This document shows positions 1 through 5,537 of a DNA stretch of 6,318 nucleotides, in pieces. The position numbers and the translations under genes were made by a program. This DNA comes from Gammaproteobacteria bacterium (GTDB lineage: Bacteria; Pseudomonadota; Gammaproteobacteria; SZUA-229), in assembly GCA_030637945.1 (NCBI GenBank), contig DAOWFN010000214.1, positions 1 through 6,318 on the forward strand. The letters run 5' to 3'. Each line of letters opens with the position of its first letter. The stretch's first letter is position 1. The notes beneath the pieces are model-generated. The model saw only the letters and a program-made list of their open reading frames with translations, searched no databases and was not told the DNA's origin.

Positions 1-27
1 ATCGCGGAACAAGATTCCGCTCCTACA
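1..27 (-). repeat. REP-like palindrome with GTAG signature, possibly cut by the window edge
   Basis: Read on the minus strand this is GTAGGAGCGGAATCTTGTTC followed by CGCGAT. A 6-bp stem (GCGGAA 4-9 with TTCCGC 15-20) encloses a 5-base loop, and GTAGGAGC precedes the stem. This matches the layout of REP elements in Pseudomonas and other gammaproteobacteria: a GTAG tetranucleotide next to an imperfect hairpin, mobilised in trans by RAYT (REP-associated tyrosine) transposases. Only one copy is visible, so repetition in the genome cannot be shown here. It ends about 20 bases before the hppA ribosome binding site and could also act as the 3' hairpin of an upstream gene. A paired inverted copy could lie before base 1. 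Confidence 0.6.
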
Positions 28-60
28 ATCGATTTATAACTTTTATAAGGAGACTTAAAA

Positions 61-2079
61 ATGTCTACTGAACTACTAATAGCACTGGCATGTTCCCTGC
101 TCGGAATAGGCTACGGTGTATTCACAATTTTTAACGTACTTTCAAAACCGATGGGTAATGAAGAAATGGTACGTATACAAGGCGCTATTCAGGAAGGTGC
201 TCAGGCTTACCTGAAACGCCAGTACACAGCGATCGGAATCGTCGGCGTTATCGTCTTTTTTGTCATCATGTTTACACTGAATGCAACTACCGCCGTCGGT
301 TTTGCCATCGGTGCAATCTTCTCCGGTCTCGCAGGTTTTATCGGCATGAATGTCTCTGTACGTTCTAACTCCCGTACCGCAGAAGCAGCACGTGACGGTA
401 TCGCACCGGCATTAGACATCGCATTCAAAGGCGGTGCTATCACCGGTATGCTGGTTGTTGGTCTTGCCCTGATGGGCGTTGCCGGCTACTACGGCATATT
501 AATGGCGATGGGTTTTGAAATGGAAGCAGCTCTGCATTCCATGGTTGGCCTGGCATTTGGTGGCTCACTGATTTCAATCTTCGCTCGATTAGGCGGCGGT
601 ATCTTCACCAAAGGTGCAGACGTTGGCGCGGATATCGTAGGTAAAGTTGAAGCCGGTATTCCTGAGGATGACCCACGCAACCCGGCTGTAATCGCTGATA
701 ACGTTGGCGATAACGTGGGCGACTGCGCGGGTATGGCGGCTGACCTGTTCGAAACCTACGCGGTAACACTGATTGCCACCATGTTACTGGGCGGTCTGTT
801 ACTTAAAGATGCAGGTGAACTGGCGGTAACTTACCCATTGATGCTGGGTGGAATCTCGATCATCACTTCGATCATCGGCACATTCTTTGTAAAAACATCG
901 GATGGCGCGAAAATCATGAACGCACTTTATAAAGGCACAATTATTTCAGCCGTTCTCTCAGCAATCGCTTTCTACTTTGTCACCACTAACATGATGTCAG
1001 ACCTGGAAGGTTATACTGCGATCAATCTGTTTTATTCTGCACTTATCGGTCTGGCTCTAACTGTGGCCATGATCGTGATCACAGAGTATTACACTGCTAC
1101 CGAGTTTGCACCTGTTAAACGTATCGCTGCAGCATCAACAACGGGTGATGGCACCAACGTGATCGCCGGTCTTGGTCTTTCAATGAAAGCAACGACAGCG
1201 CCGGTGCTCGCTATCTGTGCTTCTATCTGGGGTGCTTATGAGCTTTCTGGTTTATACGGTATCGCTATCGCGGCCACCTCTATGTTATCGATGACAGGTA
1301 TTATCGTTGCTCTGGACGCCTATGGCCCTATCACTGATAATGCCGGTGGTATCGCAGAGATGGCTGAGCTGCCTGAAGACGTTCGTAATACTACCGACAA
1401 GCTCGATGCGGTTGGTAATACCACCAAAGCGGTAACCAAAGGTTATGCCATCGGTTCTGCAGGTCTGGCAACACTGGTATTGTTTGCTGATTACACCAAT
1501 ACACTGAACGCAGCTGGACATACAGCCTCTTTTGACCTGTCCAATCACATGGTCATTATCGGCCTGTTCATCGGCGGCATGGTTCCTTTCCTGTTTGGCG
1601 CAATTGCGATGGAAGCAGTTGGCCGCGCGGCTGGCGGCATCGTCAACGAAGTGCGTCGTCAGTTCAAAGAGATGCCTGGCATTATGGACAGAACACAACA
1701 GCCCGATTACTCAAAAGCTGTGGACATGCTGACGAAAGCGGCCATCAAGGAAATGATGATTCCTTCATTGTTGCCTATTGCGGTTCCAATAATCGTTGGT
1801 TTAATGTTGGGCGCTGAAGCATTAGGCGGCATGTTGATCGGTACTATCGTTACCGGTCTGTTCGTTGCTATCTCAATGACCACCGGTGGTGGTGCATGGG
1901 ACAACGCCAAGAAATACATCGAAGATGGCAATTTTGGCGGCAAAGGTTCTGATGCGCATAAAGCAGCTGTAACCGGTGATACCGTAGGCGATCCGTACAA
2001 AGATACTGCGGGCCCTGCGATAAACCCATTGATCAAGATCATCAACATCGTTGCTCTGATGATGGTGCCACTGCTTTAA
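61..2079 (+). CDS. hppA: K+-independent proton-translocating membrane pyrophosphatase
   Basis: The 672-residue polytopic inner-membrane protein hydrolyses cytoplasmic pyrophosphate and pumps H+ outward, recovering energy from biosynthetic PPi. Length fits bacterial H+-PPases (about 660-700 residues, roughly 16 membrane helices). The PPi/Mg2+ site is intact: GGGIFTKGADVGADIVGKVE around 178-197, DDPRNPAVIADNVGDNVGD at 203-221, and the C-terminal signature around 631-656 with DAHKAAVTGDTVGDP and KDTAGPAINP. GNTTKAVTKG (452-461) carries Lys456 and Thr459, the pair that marks the K+-independent class; K+-dependent and Na+-pumping enzymes have Ala and usually Gly there. The start is supported by AAGGAGA at 47-53, seven bases upstream. 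It appears monocistronic: a REP-like hairpin lies upstream and an intrinsic terminator follows the stop codon. No convincing promoter is visible in the 60 bases before it. Codons and composition look native. Identity is very secure; ion specificity is inferred from the class residues. Confidence 0.97.
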   Translation: MSTELLIALACSLLGIGYGVFTIFNVLSKPMGNEEMVRIQGAIQEGAQAYLKRQYTAIGIVGVIVFFVIMFTLNATTAVGFAIGAIFSGLAGFIGMNVSVRSNSRTAEAARDGIAPALDIAFKGGAITGMLVVGLALMGVAGYYGILMAMGFEMEAALHSMVGLAFGGSLISIFARLGGGIFTKGADVGADIVGKVEAGIPEDDPRNPAVIADNVGDNVGDCAGMAADLFETYAVTLIATMLLGGLLLKDAGELAVTYPLMLGGISIITSIIGTFFVKTSDGAKIMNALYKGTIISAVLSAIAFYFVTTNMMSDLEGYTAINLFYSALIGLALTVAMIVITEYYTATEFAPVKRIAAASTTGDGTNVIAGLGLSMKATTAPVLAICASIWGAYELSGLYGIAIAATSMLSMTGIIVALDAYGPITDNAGGIAEMAELPEDVRNTTDKLDAVGNTTKAVTKGYAIGSAGLATLVLFADYTNTLNAAGHTASFDLSNHMVIIGLFIGGMVPFLFGAIAMEAVGRAAGGIVNEVRRQFKEMPGIMDRTQQPDYSKAVDMLTKAAIKEMMIPSLLPIAVPIIVGLMLGAEALGGMLIGTIVTGLFVAISMTTGGGAWDNAKKYIEDGNFGGKGSDAHKAAVTGDTVGDPYKDTAGPAINPLIKIINIVALMMVPLL

Positions 2080-2099
2080 TTAGTTACGATTAAAGCTCT

Positions 2100-2133
2100 A
2101 AAAAGCCGAGTCAGTAATGACTCGGCTTTTTTT
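2100..2133 (+). terminator. Rho-independent terminator of hppA
   Basis: GCCGAGTCA (2105-2113), loop GTAA, and TGACTCGGC (2118-2126) form a perfect 9-bp GC-rich stem. Flanking A and T runs extend it to 14 bp (2100-2113 with 2118-2131), and it is followed by seven T residues at 2127-2133. It begins about 20 bases after the hppA stop, so the downstream DUF465 gene needs its own promoter. Confidence 0.93.
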
Positions 2134-2146
2134 ATGCTCACATTGA

Positions 2147-2163
2147 CAGGATTTTCTATCCTG
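2147..2163. repeat. Short dyad upstream of the FNR-type site
   Basis: CAGGAT (2147-2152) and ATCCTG (2158-2163) are perfect inverted arms around TTTCT. An A run, not a T run, follows on the plus strand and no A run precedes it, so it is not an intrinsic terminator in either direction. Its centre lies about 30 bp upstream of the FNR-type site centre, so it could be a second protein-binding dyad. It may equally be chance. Confidence 0.3.
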
Positions 2164-2178
2164 AAAAAAAAGAATAAA

Positions 2179-2192
2179 TTGATTCTTATCAA
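2179..2192 (+). promoter_or_regulatory. FNR/Anr-type binding site (TTGAT-N4-ATCAA)
   Basis: TTGATTCTTATCAA is an exact match to the FNR/Anr consensus half-sites with the required four-base spacer. It lies 57 bases before the DUF465 start, inside an otherwise AT-rich gap behind the hppA terminator. If it were a class II activator site centred at -41.5, the -10 element would be at 2215-2220 (TTAACT, a 3/6 match) and transcription would begin near 2227. A better -10 match, TATAAA at 2208-2213, gives a less usual -34.5 centring. If TTGATT itself served as a -35, binding would instead repress. The site is directly visible; the direction of regulation is not determined. Confidence 0.65.
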
Positions 2193-2249
2193 GGAAAAAT
2201 ATACCCATATAAAGTTAACTGAAGTCACAATATTTAAAGAGGGTTTCAA

Positions 2250-2486
2250 ATGCCAATAGCACACCATCCATTGATCGAAGAATTTGCCGAACACAGAGAT
2301 ACCATCCACGACCTTAAGATGAACAATGCGCATTTCCGTCGGCTGGCGCATGAGTATGAAGGTATAGACAAATCTATTTTTCGTGCCGAGCAAGGCATCG
2401 AAATTGTTAGCGACGACTATCTGAACAGCATTAAAAAAGAACGCCTGCATCTTAAAGATCTCATATATAGTATGCTAAACAACTAA
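2250..2486 (+). CDS. DUF465 (YdcH-like) small protein
   Basis: This 78-residue soluble, charged, mostly helical protein has no signal peptide. It spans the whole DUF465 (YdcH) family pattern: HHPLIEEFAEHRDTIHDLK at the N-terminus, a central NAHFRRLAHEYEGIDKSI segment, then SDDYLNSIKKERLHLKDLIY. The family is widespread in Proteobacteria as a short helical hairpin, and its molecular role is not established. The ATG is supported by GAGGG at 2239-2243, six bases upstream. A FNR-type site sits before it, and the DksA/TraR-like gene begins 42 bases after its stop with no terminator between, so the two are probably co-transcribed. That suggests, without proving, a regulatory or stress-related role under low oxygen. 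Family assignment is firm; function is unknown. Confidence 0.9.
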   Translation: MPIAHHPLIEEFAEHRDTIHDLKMNNAHFRRLAHEYEGIDKSIFRAEQGIEIVSDDYLNSIKKERLHLKDLIYSMLNN

Positions 2487-2528
2487 GCTCCTCCGATCAC
2501 ATATAACTCGTTACAGGTAGACTTACAG

Positions 2529-2855
2529 ATGTCAGCTAATCAGAAAACAATCGAAAAGCTTCAGACACTTCGAAATGAATTAACCTCCCGGATTAAAGCC
2601 ATCGATGCCGATATCCATCACAAAAAAGAGCCTGTGGAAAAAGACTTTGCTGAACAGGTGACACAACGCGAAAATGATGAAGTGCTTAGCGCGATCGACG
2701 AAGAAGCACAGCAAACTGTATTACTGATAGACGCCGCCCTCGCCCGTATAAAAGAAGGCAATTATGGTATATGCGCAAGCTGCGGAATAGACATACCGGA
2801 TGAGAGGCTATCCGCATTACCCTACGTGACGACCTGTATCGACTGCGCCAAGTAG
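2529..2855 (+). CDS. DksA/TraR-family C4 zinc-finger protein
   Basis: This 108-residue protein has an N-terminal helical half (about 3-75) that should form the family's coiled coil, and a C-terminal C4 zinc finger with Cys82, Cys85, Cys103 and Cys106 (CX2C-X17-CX2C). DksA-type proteins enter the RNA polymerase secondary channel and alter initiation, in DksA together with ppGpp. It is shorter than true DksA (about 150 residues), so it belongs with the smaller TraR/YbiI-like paralogues and I do not call it dksA. At the predicted coil tip, where DksA has DxxDxA, I read D39-F-A-E42-Q-V44, a conservative but altered version. The start has a modest AGGTAG at 2515-2520, eight bases upstream. It follows the DUF465 gene by 42 bases and probably shares its oxygen-linked promoter. 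No terminator is visible after it. Confidence 0.9.
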   Translation: MSANQKTIEKLQTLRNELTSRIKAIDADIHHKKEPVEKDFAEQVTQRENDEVLSAIDEEAQQTVLLIDAALARIKEGNYGICASCGIDIPDERLSALPYVTTCIDCAK

Positions 2856-2997
2856 GTATTCTAAGCAGCCATATCAACCTGCATCAATAATTCAGTCAGA
2901 CCAACTACTGCCACTGTTCATACTTAAACCTCGAGTTACATGCACGTCTGCTTTACTGATAGACTGAACTTAATAAAAAGTAAAAAGTAAAAGCAGT

Positions 2998-3669
2998 ATG
3001 GTGTCGCATAAGAACAAACTATTGAGTTCTCTGTTTATCATTGGTCTATTTTTCAGCATCAATGCTAATGCATTTACAGACTCGAGAGATGGCAAGTGGG
3101 AGTTTTTTCTGACACCACAGTTCACGAACTCAAAAACACTGGAATTTGATAATGGCGCAAGAGCCAATATCAATGAGCGTTCGAGTATTGGCTTTGGATT
3201 CGGTTACAACATAAATCCACATATTGAACTGACAACACAATTTGCTTCGAGCAGCTCGAATTACACTGGCACCAGAATTCTTGATGATGGATCTGACAGT
3301 GATGAAAAATTCAGCGCCAATCTGTATACCAGCAGTATCAATTTTGGCTTAACATTTAATCTCCTGAGCACCGCCTTTACCCCATATGTTTCTGCCAATT
3401 TAGGCTCCACCTTTATCGATTCAGGCATTCCTACTGGAAACATCGGAACGGTCTGCCGGTGGGATCCATGGTGGGGCTACGTATGCTCTCCAAGTGCACA
3501 GACCTACACTTCGACTGAACTCAACTACGGTGCAGGTATTGGCCTGCGTTACGACTTCAATCGAAAGCTTTATATCAAGGGCGGCGCCAGTAAGAACATC
3601 ATCGATACCAGTAGCAGTAATACCGCTGACTTCACCACTTATCAATTTACCTTTGGCTTTATGTTCTAA
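2998..3669 (+). CDS. Outer-membrane beta-barrel protein (OmpW/OmpA-like small porin fold)
   Basis: The 223-residue product starts with a Sec signal peptide: Lys at 5 and 7, a hydrophobic core about 8-21, and predicted cleavage after ANA (23-25). The rest alternates polar and apolar residues in about eight candidate strands separated by polar loops, and ends GFMF with the terminal Phe recognised by the BAM machinery. This indicates a small barrel inserted in the outer membrane; ligand or transport role is unknown. A loop at about 142-170 holds C153-RWDPWWGYV-C163, two cysteines bracketing a Trp-rich segment and likely forming a surface disulfide. The ATG has only a weak purine-rich leader, with a TAAAAAG-type tandem run at about 2973-2991, so translation may be inefficient or regulated. 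No promoter or terminator is obvious on either side. Fold confidence is high, specific family moderate. Confidence 0.82.
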   Translation: MVSHKNKLLSSLFIIGLFFSINANAFTDSRDGKWEFFLTPQFTNSKTLEFDNGARANINERSSIGFGFGYNINPHIELTTQFASSSSNYTGTRILDDGSDSDEKFSANLYTSSINFGLTFNLLSTAFTPYVSANLGSTFIDSGIPTGNIGTVCRWDPWWGYVCSPSAQTYTSTELNYGAGIGLRYDFNRKLYIKGGASKNIIDTSSSNTADFTTYQFTFGFMF

Positions 3670-3697
3670 CAGCACGTACTTTAATTAAATAGAATAC

Positions 3698-3725
3698 TTG
3701 ACTATTTTACTTGGTTATTTATCAT
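3698..3725 (+). promoter_or_regulatory. sigma70-type promoter for the small acidic protein gene
   Basis: TTGACT (3698-3703, 5/6 to the -35 consensus) is followed after 16 bases by TATCAT (3720-3725, 5/6 to the -10). Transcription would start near 3732, leaving a leader of about 23 bases with AGGAGGG at 3742-3748. The promoter covers the TTG that could otherwise be taken as an upstream start codon, which argues for translation from 3755. Confidence 0.65.
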
Positions 3726-3754
3726 TGATAGTGTACTCAACAGGAGGGAATATC

Positions 3755-3964
3755 ATGCATATTCGAACAACATTAGACCCTATCTCGCTGAATGAAGTAC
3801 CGGATCCAGAACACCATCCCTGCCTGTATGAAGGTGACGGCGAAAATGGACTGGAAATCTACTTCGAAAATGAAGAAAACAAAAAAATCTATATGGAAAT
3901 GGAATTGGAAGATAAAAAAGTGCTAATGGGCAATGATACAGATGACTACATTGCGGAAGGCTAA
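3755..3964 (+). CDS. Small acidic hypothetical protein (69 aa)
   Basis: I do not recognise a named family. The ATG at 3755 was chosen over the in-frame TTG at 3698 because a strong AGGAGGG (3742-3748) lies six bases before it and because 3698 overlaps a good -35 element. The protein has no signal peptide or membrane segment and is strongly acidic. It begins MHIRTTLDPISLNEVPDPEH, has a Glu/Lys-rich middle (IYFENEENKKIYMEMELEDK) and ends DTDDYIAEG. The strong promoter, strong ribosome binding site and own terminator suggest a well-expressed monocistronic small protein. It is probably cytoplasmic; a role in binding a partner or as a stress protein would be speculation. Confidence 0.75.
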   Translation: MHIRTTLDPISLNEVPDPEHHPCLYEGDGENGLEIYFENEENKKIYMEMELEDKKVLMGNDTDDYIAEG

Positions 3965-3985
3965 ACAAGTAAAATGTAATACGAT

Positions 3986-4017
3986 ATAAGCGGAGTCGAA
4001 TACTCTGCTTATTTTTT
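3986..4017 (+). terminator. Rho-independent terminator of the small acidic gene
   Basis: ATAAGCGGAGT (3986-3996) pairs with ACTCTGCTTAT (4002-4012) across a CGAAT loop, with one G-U pair. A run of six T residues covers 4012-4017. It lies 22 bases after the stop codon at 3964. Confidence 0.87.
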
Positions 4018-4116
4018 GTGATGAAATAAAATACCTGGATGAAATTGAAGTAAATTCGAAATTTTTGATGCTATCTAACCTACTGTAATATATAAAAACT
4101 TCGAACCAACTAACTA

Positions 4117-4133
4117 TGTAAAAAATATTTACA
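4117..4133. promoter_or_regulatory. Inverted repeat TGTAAA-N5-TTTACA, candidate upstream activator site
   Basis: Six-base arms are perfectly inverted around AAATA. The centre is about 218 bases before the predicted sigma54 start point, within the range at which enhancer-binding proteins can act. The half-site TTTACA recurs at 4159-4164 and 4296-4301. The regulator is not identified. Confidence 0.35.
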
Positions 4134-4166
4134 CAATTTAACCTGACTATATGACGAATTTACATA

Positions 4167-4179
4167 TAACCTATTGATT
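4167..4179 (-). promoter_or_regulatory. Candidate IHF binding site
   Basis: The minus strand reads AATCAATAGGTTA, which fits the IHF consensus WATCAANNNNTTR at every defined position. It lies between the TGTAAA dyad and the sigma54 promoter, where IHF bending classically brings an enhancer-bound activator to the polymerase. It is about 170 bases from the predicted start, further than usual. Chance matches to this short motif in AT-rich DNA are common. Confidence 0.4.
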
Positions 4180-4244
4180 TATATAGCGAATCATATTCAC
4201 TCAAACATAACAAGCCAAAATGTAGTGTCGAAATATTTGCTTTT

Positions 4245-4259
4245 TTCATACATCATGAA
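4245..4259. promoter_or_regulatory. Inverted repeat TTCAT-N5-ATGAA, second candidate activator site
   Basis: Five-base arms are perfectly inverted around ACATC. The centre is about 91 bases before the predicted sigma54 start point, a typical enhancer position. It differs in sequence from the 4117-4133 dyad, so at most one is likely to be the site of the sigma54 activator. Confidence 0.3.
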
Positions 4260-4315
4260 GTTATAAAAAAGCACTGAAAATAAAAAACTTTATATTTTAC
4301 ATGCACTTAAAAACC

Positions 4316-4332
4316 TTGGCTTGTATATTGCA
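4316..4332 (+). promoter_or_regulatory. sigma54 (RpoN) -24/-12 promoter
   Basis: TTGGCTTGTATATTGCA aligns with the sigma54 consensus YTGGCACGRNNNTTGCW. The invariant GG (4318-4319) and GC (4330-4331) have exact spacing, and TTGCA is a full match in the -12 box; mismatches are confined to the less conserved ACG-R stretch. Transcription would start near 4342-4343, leaving a leader of about 35 bases with TGGAGA before the ATG at 4378. sigma54 promoters require an AAA+ enhancer-binding activator; PrsR, paired with the kinase PrsK, is the one linked to PEP-CTERM genes in other proteobacteria. Confidence 0.75.
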
Positions 4333-4377
4333 TATTATCTAGCAACTAAATGGAAACATCTCGATGGAGATACAACA

Positions 4378-4938
4378 ATGAATAAAATGAAACAAATTAT
4401 AACTGGCTTTACATTTGCCCTGTTTACAGGTCTTGCAACAATGAGCGGCAACGTATTAGCCTTAACACCAGACGGTGAAACACCGGCTAATGAAGATGTT
4501 TGTGACGGTTTACAAGGTGCCTCACCTGGCTTATACGGACTGTGTGTTGCATACTGCGAAGCACAGGATCTTGATACCATCGACAAAAAACCACCTAGTC
4601 TGAAAATTCTTGAAAACTACAACAAGAAAAAACAGTCAGGCGACCCCGTTATGCCATGCACCTCAGAAAATTTCGGATGCTTTACTCAAGCTGAGCTTGA
4701 TTCAATTTCGACAACCAACTCTTGCATGCGTTTCGTTGATGGTAATGGCGAAGTTATACAATATGGAATACAAGATAAAGGTAACTCTCATTTCGTAAAA
4801 GTTGATAGACGCCCAACTGAAGTATGTGTTTACGTTGATCTGATAACTGCAAACATAGTTAGAAATCATTATTTTGAAGATAACGTAACTCAAGCTGCCG
4901 CTGCATTTGCTGCTGTTAGCGAAAAATGTCCGAACTAG
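4378..4938 (+). CDS. Secreted eight-cysteine protein of unnamed family, paired with a PEP-CTERM gene
   Basis: The start at 4378 is preferred because TGGAGA (4365-4370) is seven bases upstream; an in-frame TTG at 4321 lies inside the sigma54 promoter. The 186-residue product has a Sec signal peptide (Lys 3 and 5, hydrophobic to about 27, probable cleavage after VLA28). The mature part has eight cysteines (42, 56, 60, 94, 101, 116, 150, 184), an even number that allows four disulfides in the periplasm or outside. The segment CDGL-QGA...YGLCVAYCEAQD (42-64), then MPC...GCFTQAELDSI (92-110), resembles a cysteine motif (GLCNAYCEA..., later CPC-[FW]T..EL) that I recall in exported proteobacterial proteins of unknown function; this is memory, not a search. 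It has no PEP-CTERM or lipobox. The PEP-CTERM gene follows after 36 bases with no terminator between, implying an operon under sigma54. Confidence 0.8.
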   Translation: MNKMKQIITGFTFALFTGLATMSGNVLALTPDGETPANEDVCDGLQGASPGLYGLCVAYCEAQDLDTIDKKPPSLKILENYNKKKQSGDPVMPCTSENFGCFTQAELDSISTTNSCMRFVDGNGEVIQYGIQDKGNSHFVKVDRRPTEVCVYVDLITANIVRNHYFEDNVTQAAAAFAAVSEKCPN

Positions 4939-4974
4939 GCCGAAAAAATTGAATTAAATAATTAGGATATTACT

Positions 4975-5529
4975 ATGAAATCAATAATCAAATTCTTGAC
5001 CTACTCGACACTTGTAATAGCAGGGAGTGCCAATGCAGCAATGATTACCATCACTGCCGACGTGTACTTAGCTGAAAACTATGACGGTCTAGTTTTTGGC
5101 GACACAATAACTGCGGACATAACATTTGATGACGCATTAACAGGTGTAGGAACTGAGACTTTATACTTTAATACTACCAATACGCTAGATATTACAGCTG
5201 GCTCATTTGGCTCATTTTTGTTCGACGAATCGATGAAAAGCAATATTTCAACTACATCAATCACATTCGAAGATGGCTATCTAGTTGATTTCTCATTCAG
5301 CGCACTATTTGAAGAAAACAGTGCACCTGAACAATTTCACTCCAGCCTTACAACTGCAACAGCTGACCGTGACTACAGAGTCAAGGGTCAAGATATTCAC
5401 GTAGGTTTATACGCAGAATGGGATACCGAAACACAATTTATTGCTGCTGTTCCAGTTCCTGCTGCAGTATGGTTATTCGGTTCAGGTTTGTTAGGCTTAG
5501 CTGGAGTCGCACGTCGTAAAGCTGCTTAA
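4975..5529 (+). CDS. PEP-CTERM sorting-domain protein (exosortase substrate)
   Basis: This 184-residue exported protein has a signal peptide with probable cleavage after ANA (19-21), and a mature region rich in Thr, Asp and Phe with a beta-strand-like pattern (about 22-155). The C-terminus is a tripartite sorting tail: V159-P-V-P-A-A-V-W, a hydrophobic stretch LFGSGLLGLAGV (167-178), and basic ARRKAA. The Glu of the canonical PEP motif is missing; the VPxPAAVWLFGSGLLGL variant is common in gammaproteobacteria. Known exosortases cleave such tails at the inner membrane and pass the protein to the cell surface or extracellular polysaccharide matrix. No exosortase or matrix cluster is in this window, which is normal for scattered substrates. 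AGGA at 4964-4967 precedes the ATG by seven bases. It is the second gene of the sigma54 unit and ends just before a large terminator hairpin. The mature part has no recognised enzyme or adhesin domain. Confidence 0.9.
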   Translation: MKSIIKFLTYSTLVIAGSANAAMITITADVYLAENYDGLVFGDTITADITFDDALTGVGTETLYFNTTNTLDITAGSFGSFLFDESMKSNISTTSITFEDGYLVDFSFSALFEENSAPEQFHSSLTTATADRDYRVKGQDIHVGLYAEWDTETQFIAAVPVPAAVWLFGSGLLGLAGVARRKAA

Positions 5530-5537
5530 GCTCAAAA

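Larger units (their letters stand above)
4018..4315. other. AT-rich non-coding regulatory region upstream of a sigma54 promoter
   Basis: No credible gene is present in this stretch of about 300 bases on either strand. It is strongly AT-rich. Visible structure consists of two inverted repeats with five-base spacers (4117-4133 and 4245-4259), a consensus-matching IHF site (4167-4179), a weaker GAAT-CAT-ATTC dyad at 4188-4198, further TTTACA copies at 4159-4164 and 4296-4301, and TTCGAA palindromes at 4055-4060 and 4100-4105. The layout fits an enhancer and bending region for the sigma54 promoter at 4316. In such AT-rich DNA some of these matches are expected by chance. Confidence 0.5.

Noticed and set aside
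1285..1698. 137-codon open frame on the minus strand inside hppA
   Set aside because: It lies opposite a highly conserved pump gene and has a Cys/His/Asn-rich composition typical of an antisense shadow frame, with no domain.
2143..2170. TTGACA at 2143-2148 as a sigma70 -35 element
   Set aside because: At 16-18 bases downstream there is only an A run, with no plausible -10.
2076..2450. 124-codon open frame on the minus strand across the hppA terminator and the DUF465 gene
   Set aside because: It covers the terminator, the FNR-type site and a well-supported DUF465 gene, and its product shows no recognisable family.
3698..3754. N-terminal extension of the small acidic protein from TTG at 3698
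   Set aside because: The TTG is part of a good -35 element, and a strong AGGAGGG sits right before the ATG at 3755.
4321..4377. N-terminal extension of the cysteine-rich protein from TTG at 4321
   Set aside because: The stretch overlaps the sigma54 promoter and would place extra residues before a normal signal peptide; the ATG at 4378 has its own ribosome binding site.
4018..4377. Possible CRISPR array or tandem repeats in the long AT-rich gap
   Set aside because: No regularly spaced repeat is present; only short AT-rich dyads and scattered TTTACA and TTCGAA words.
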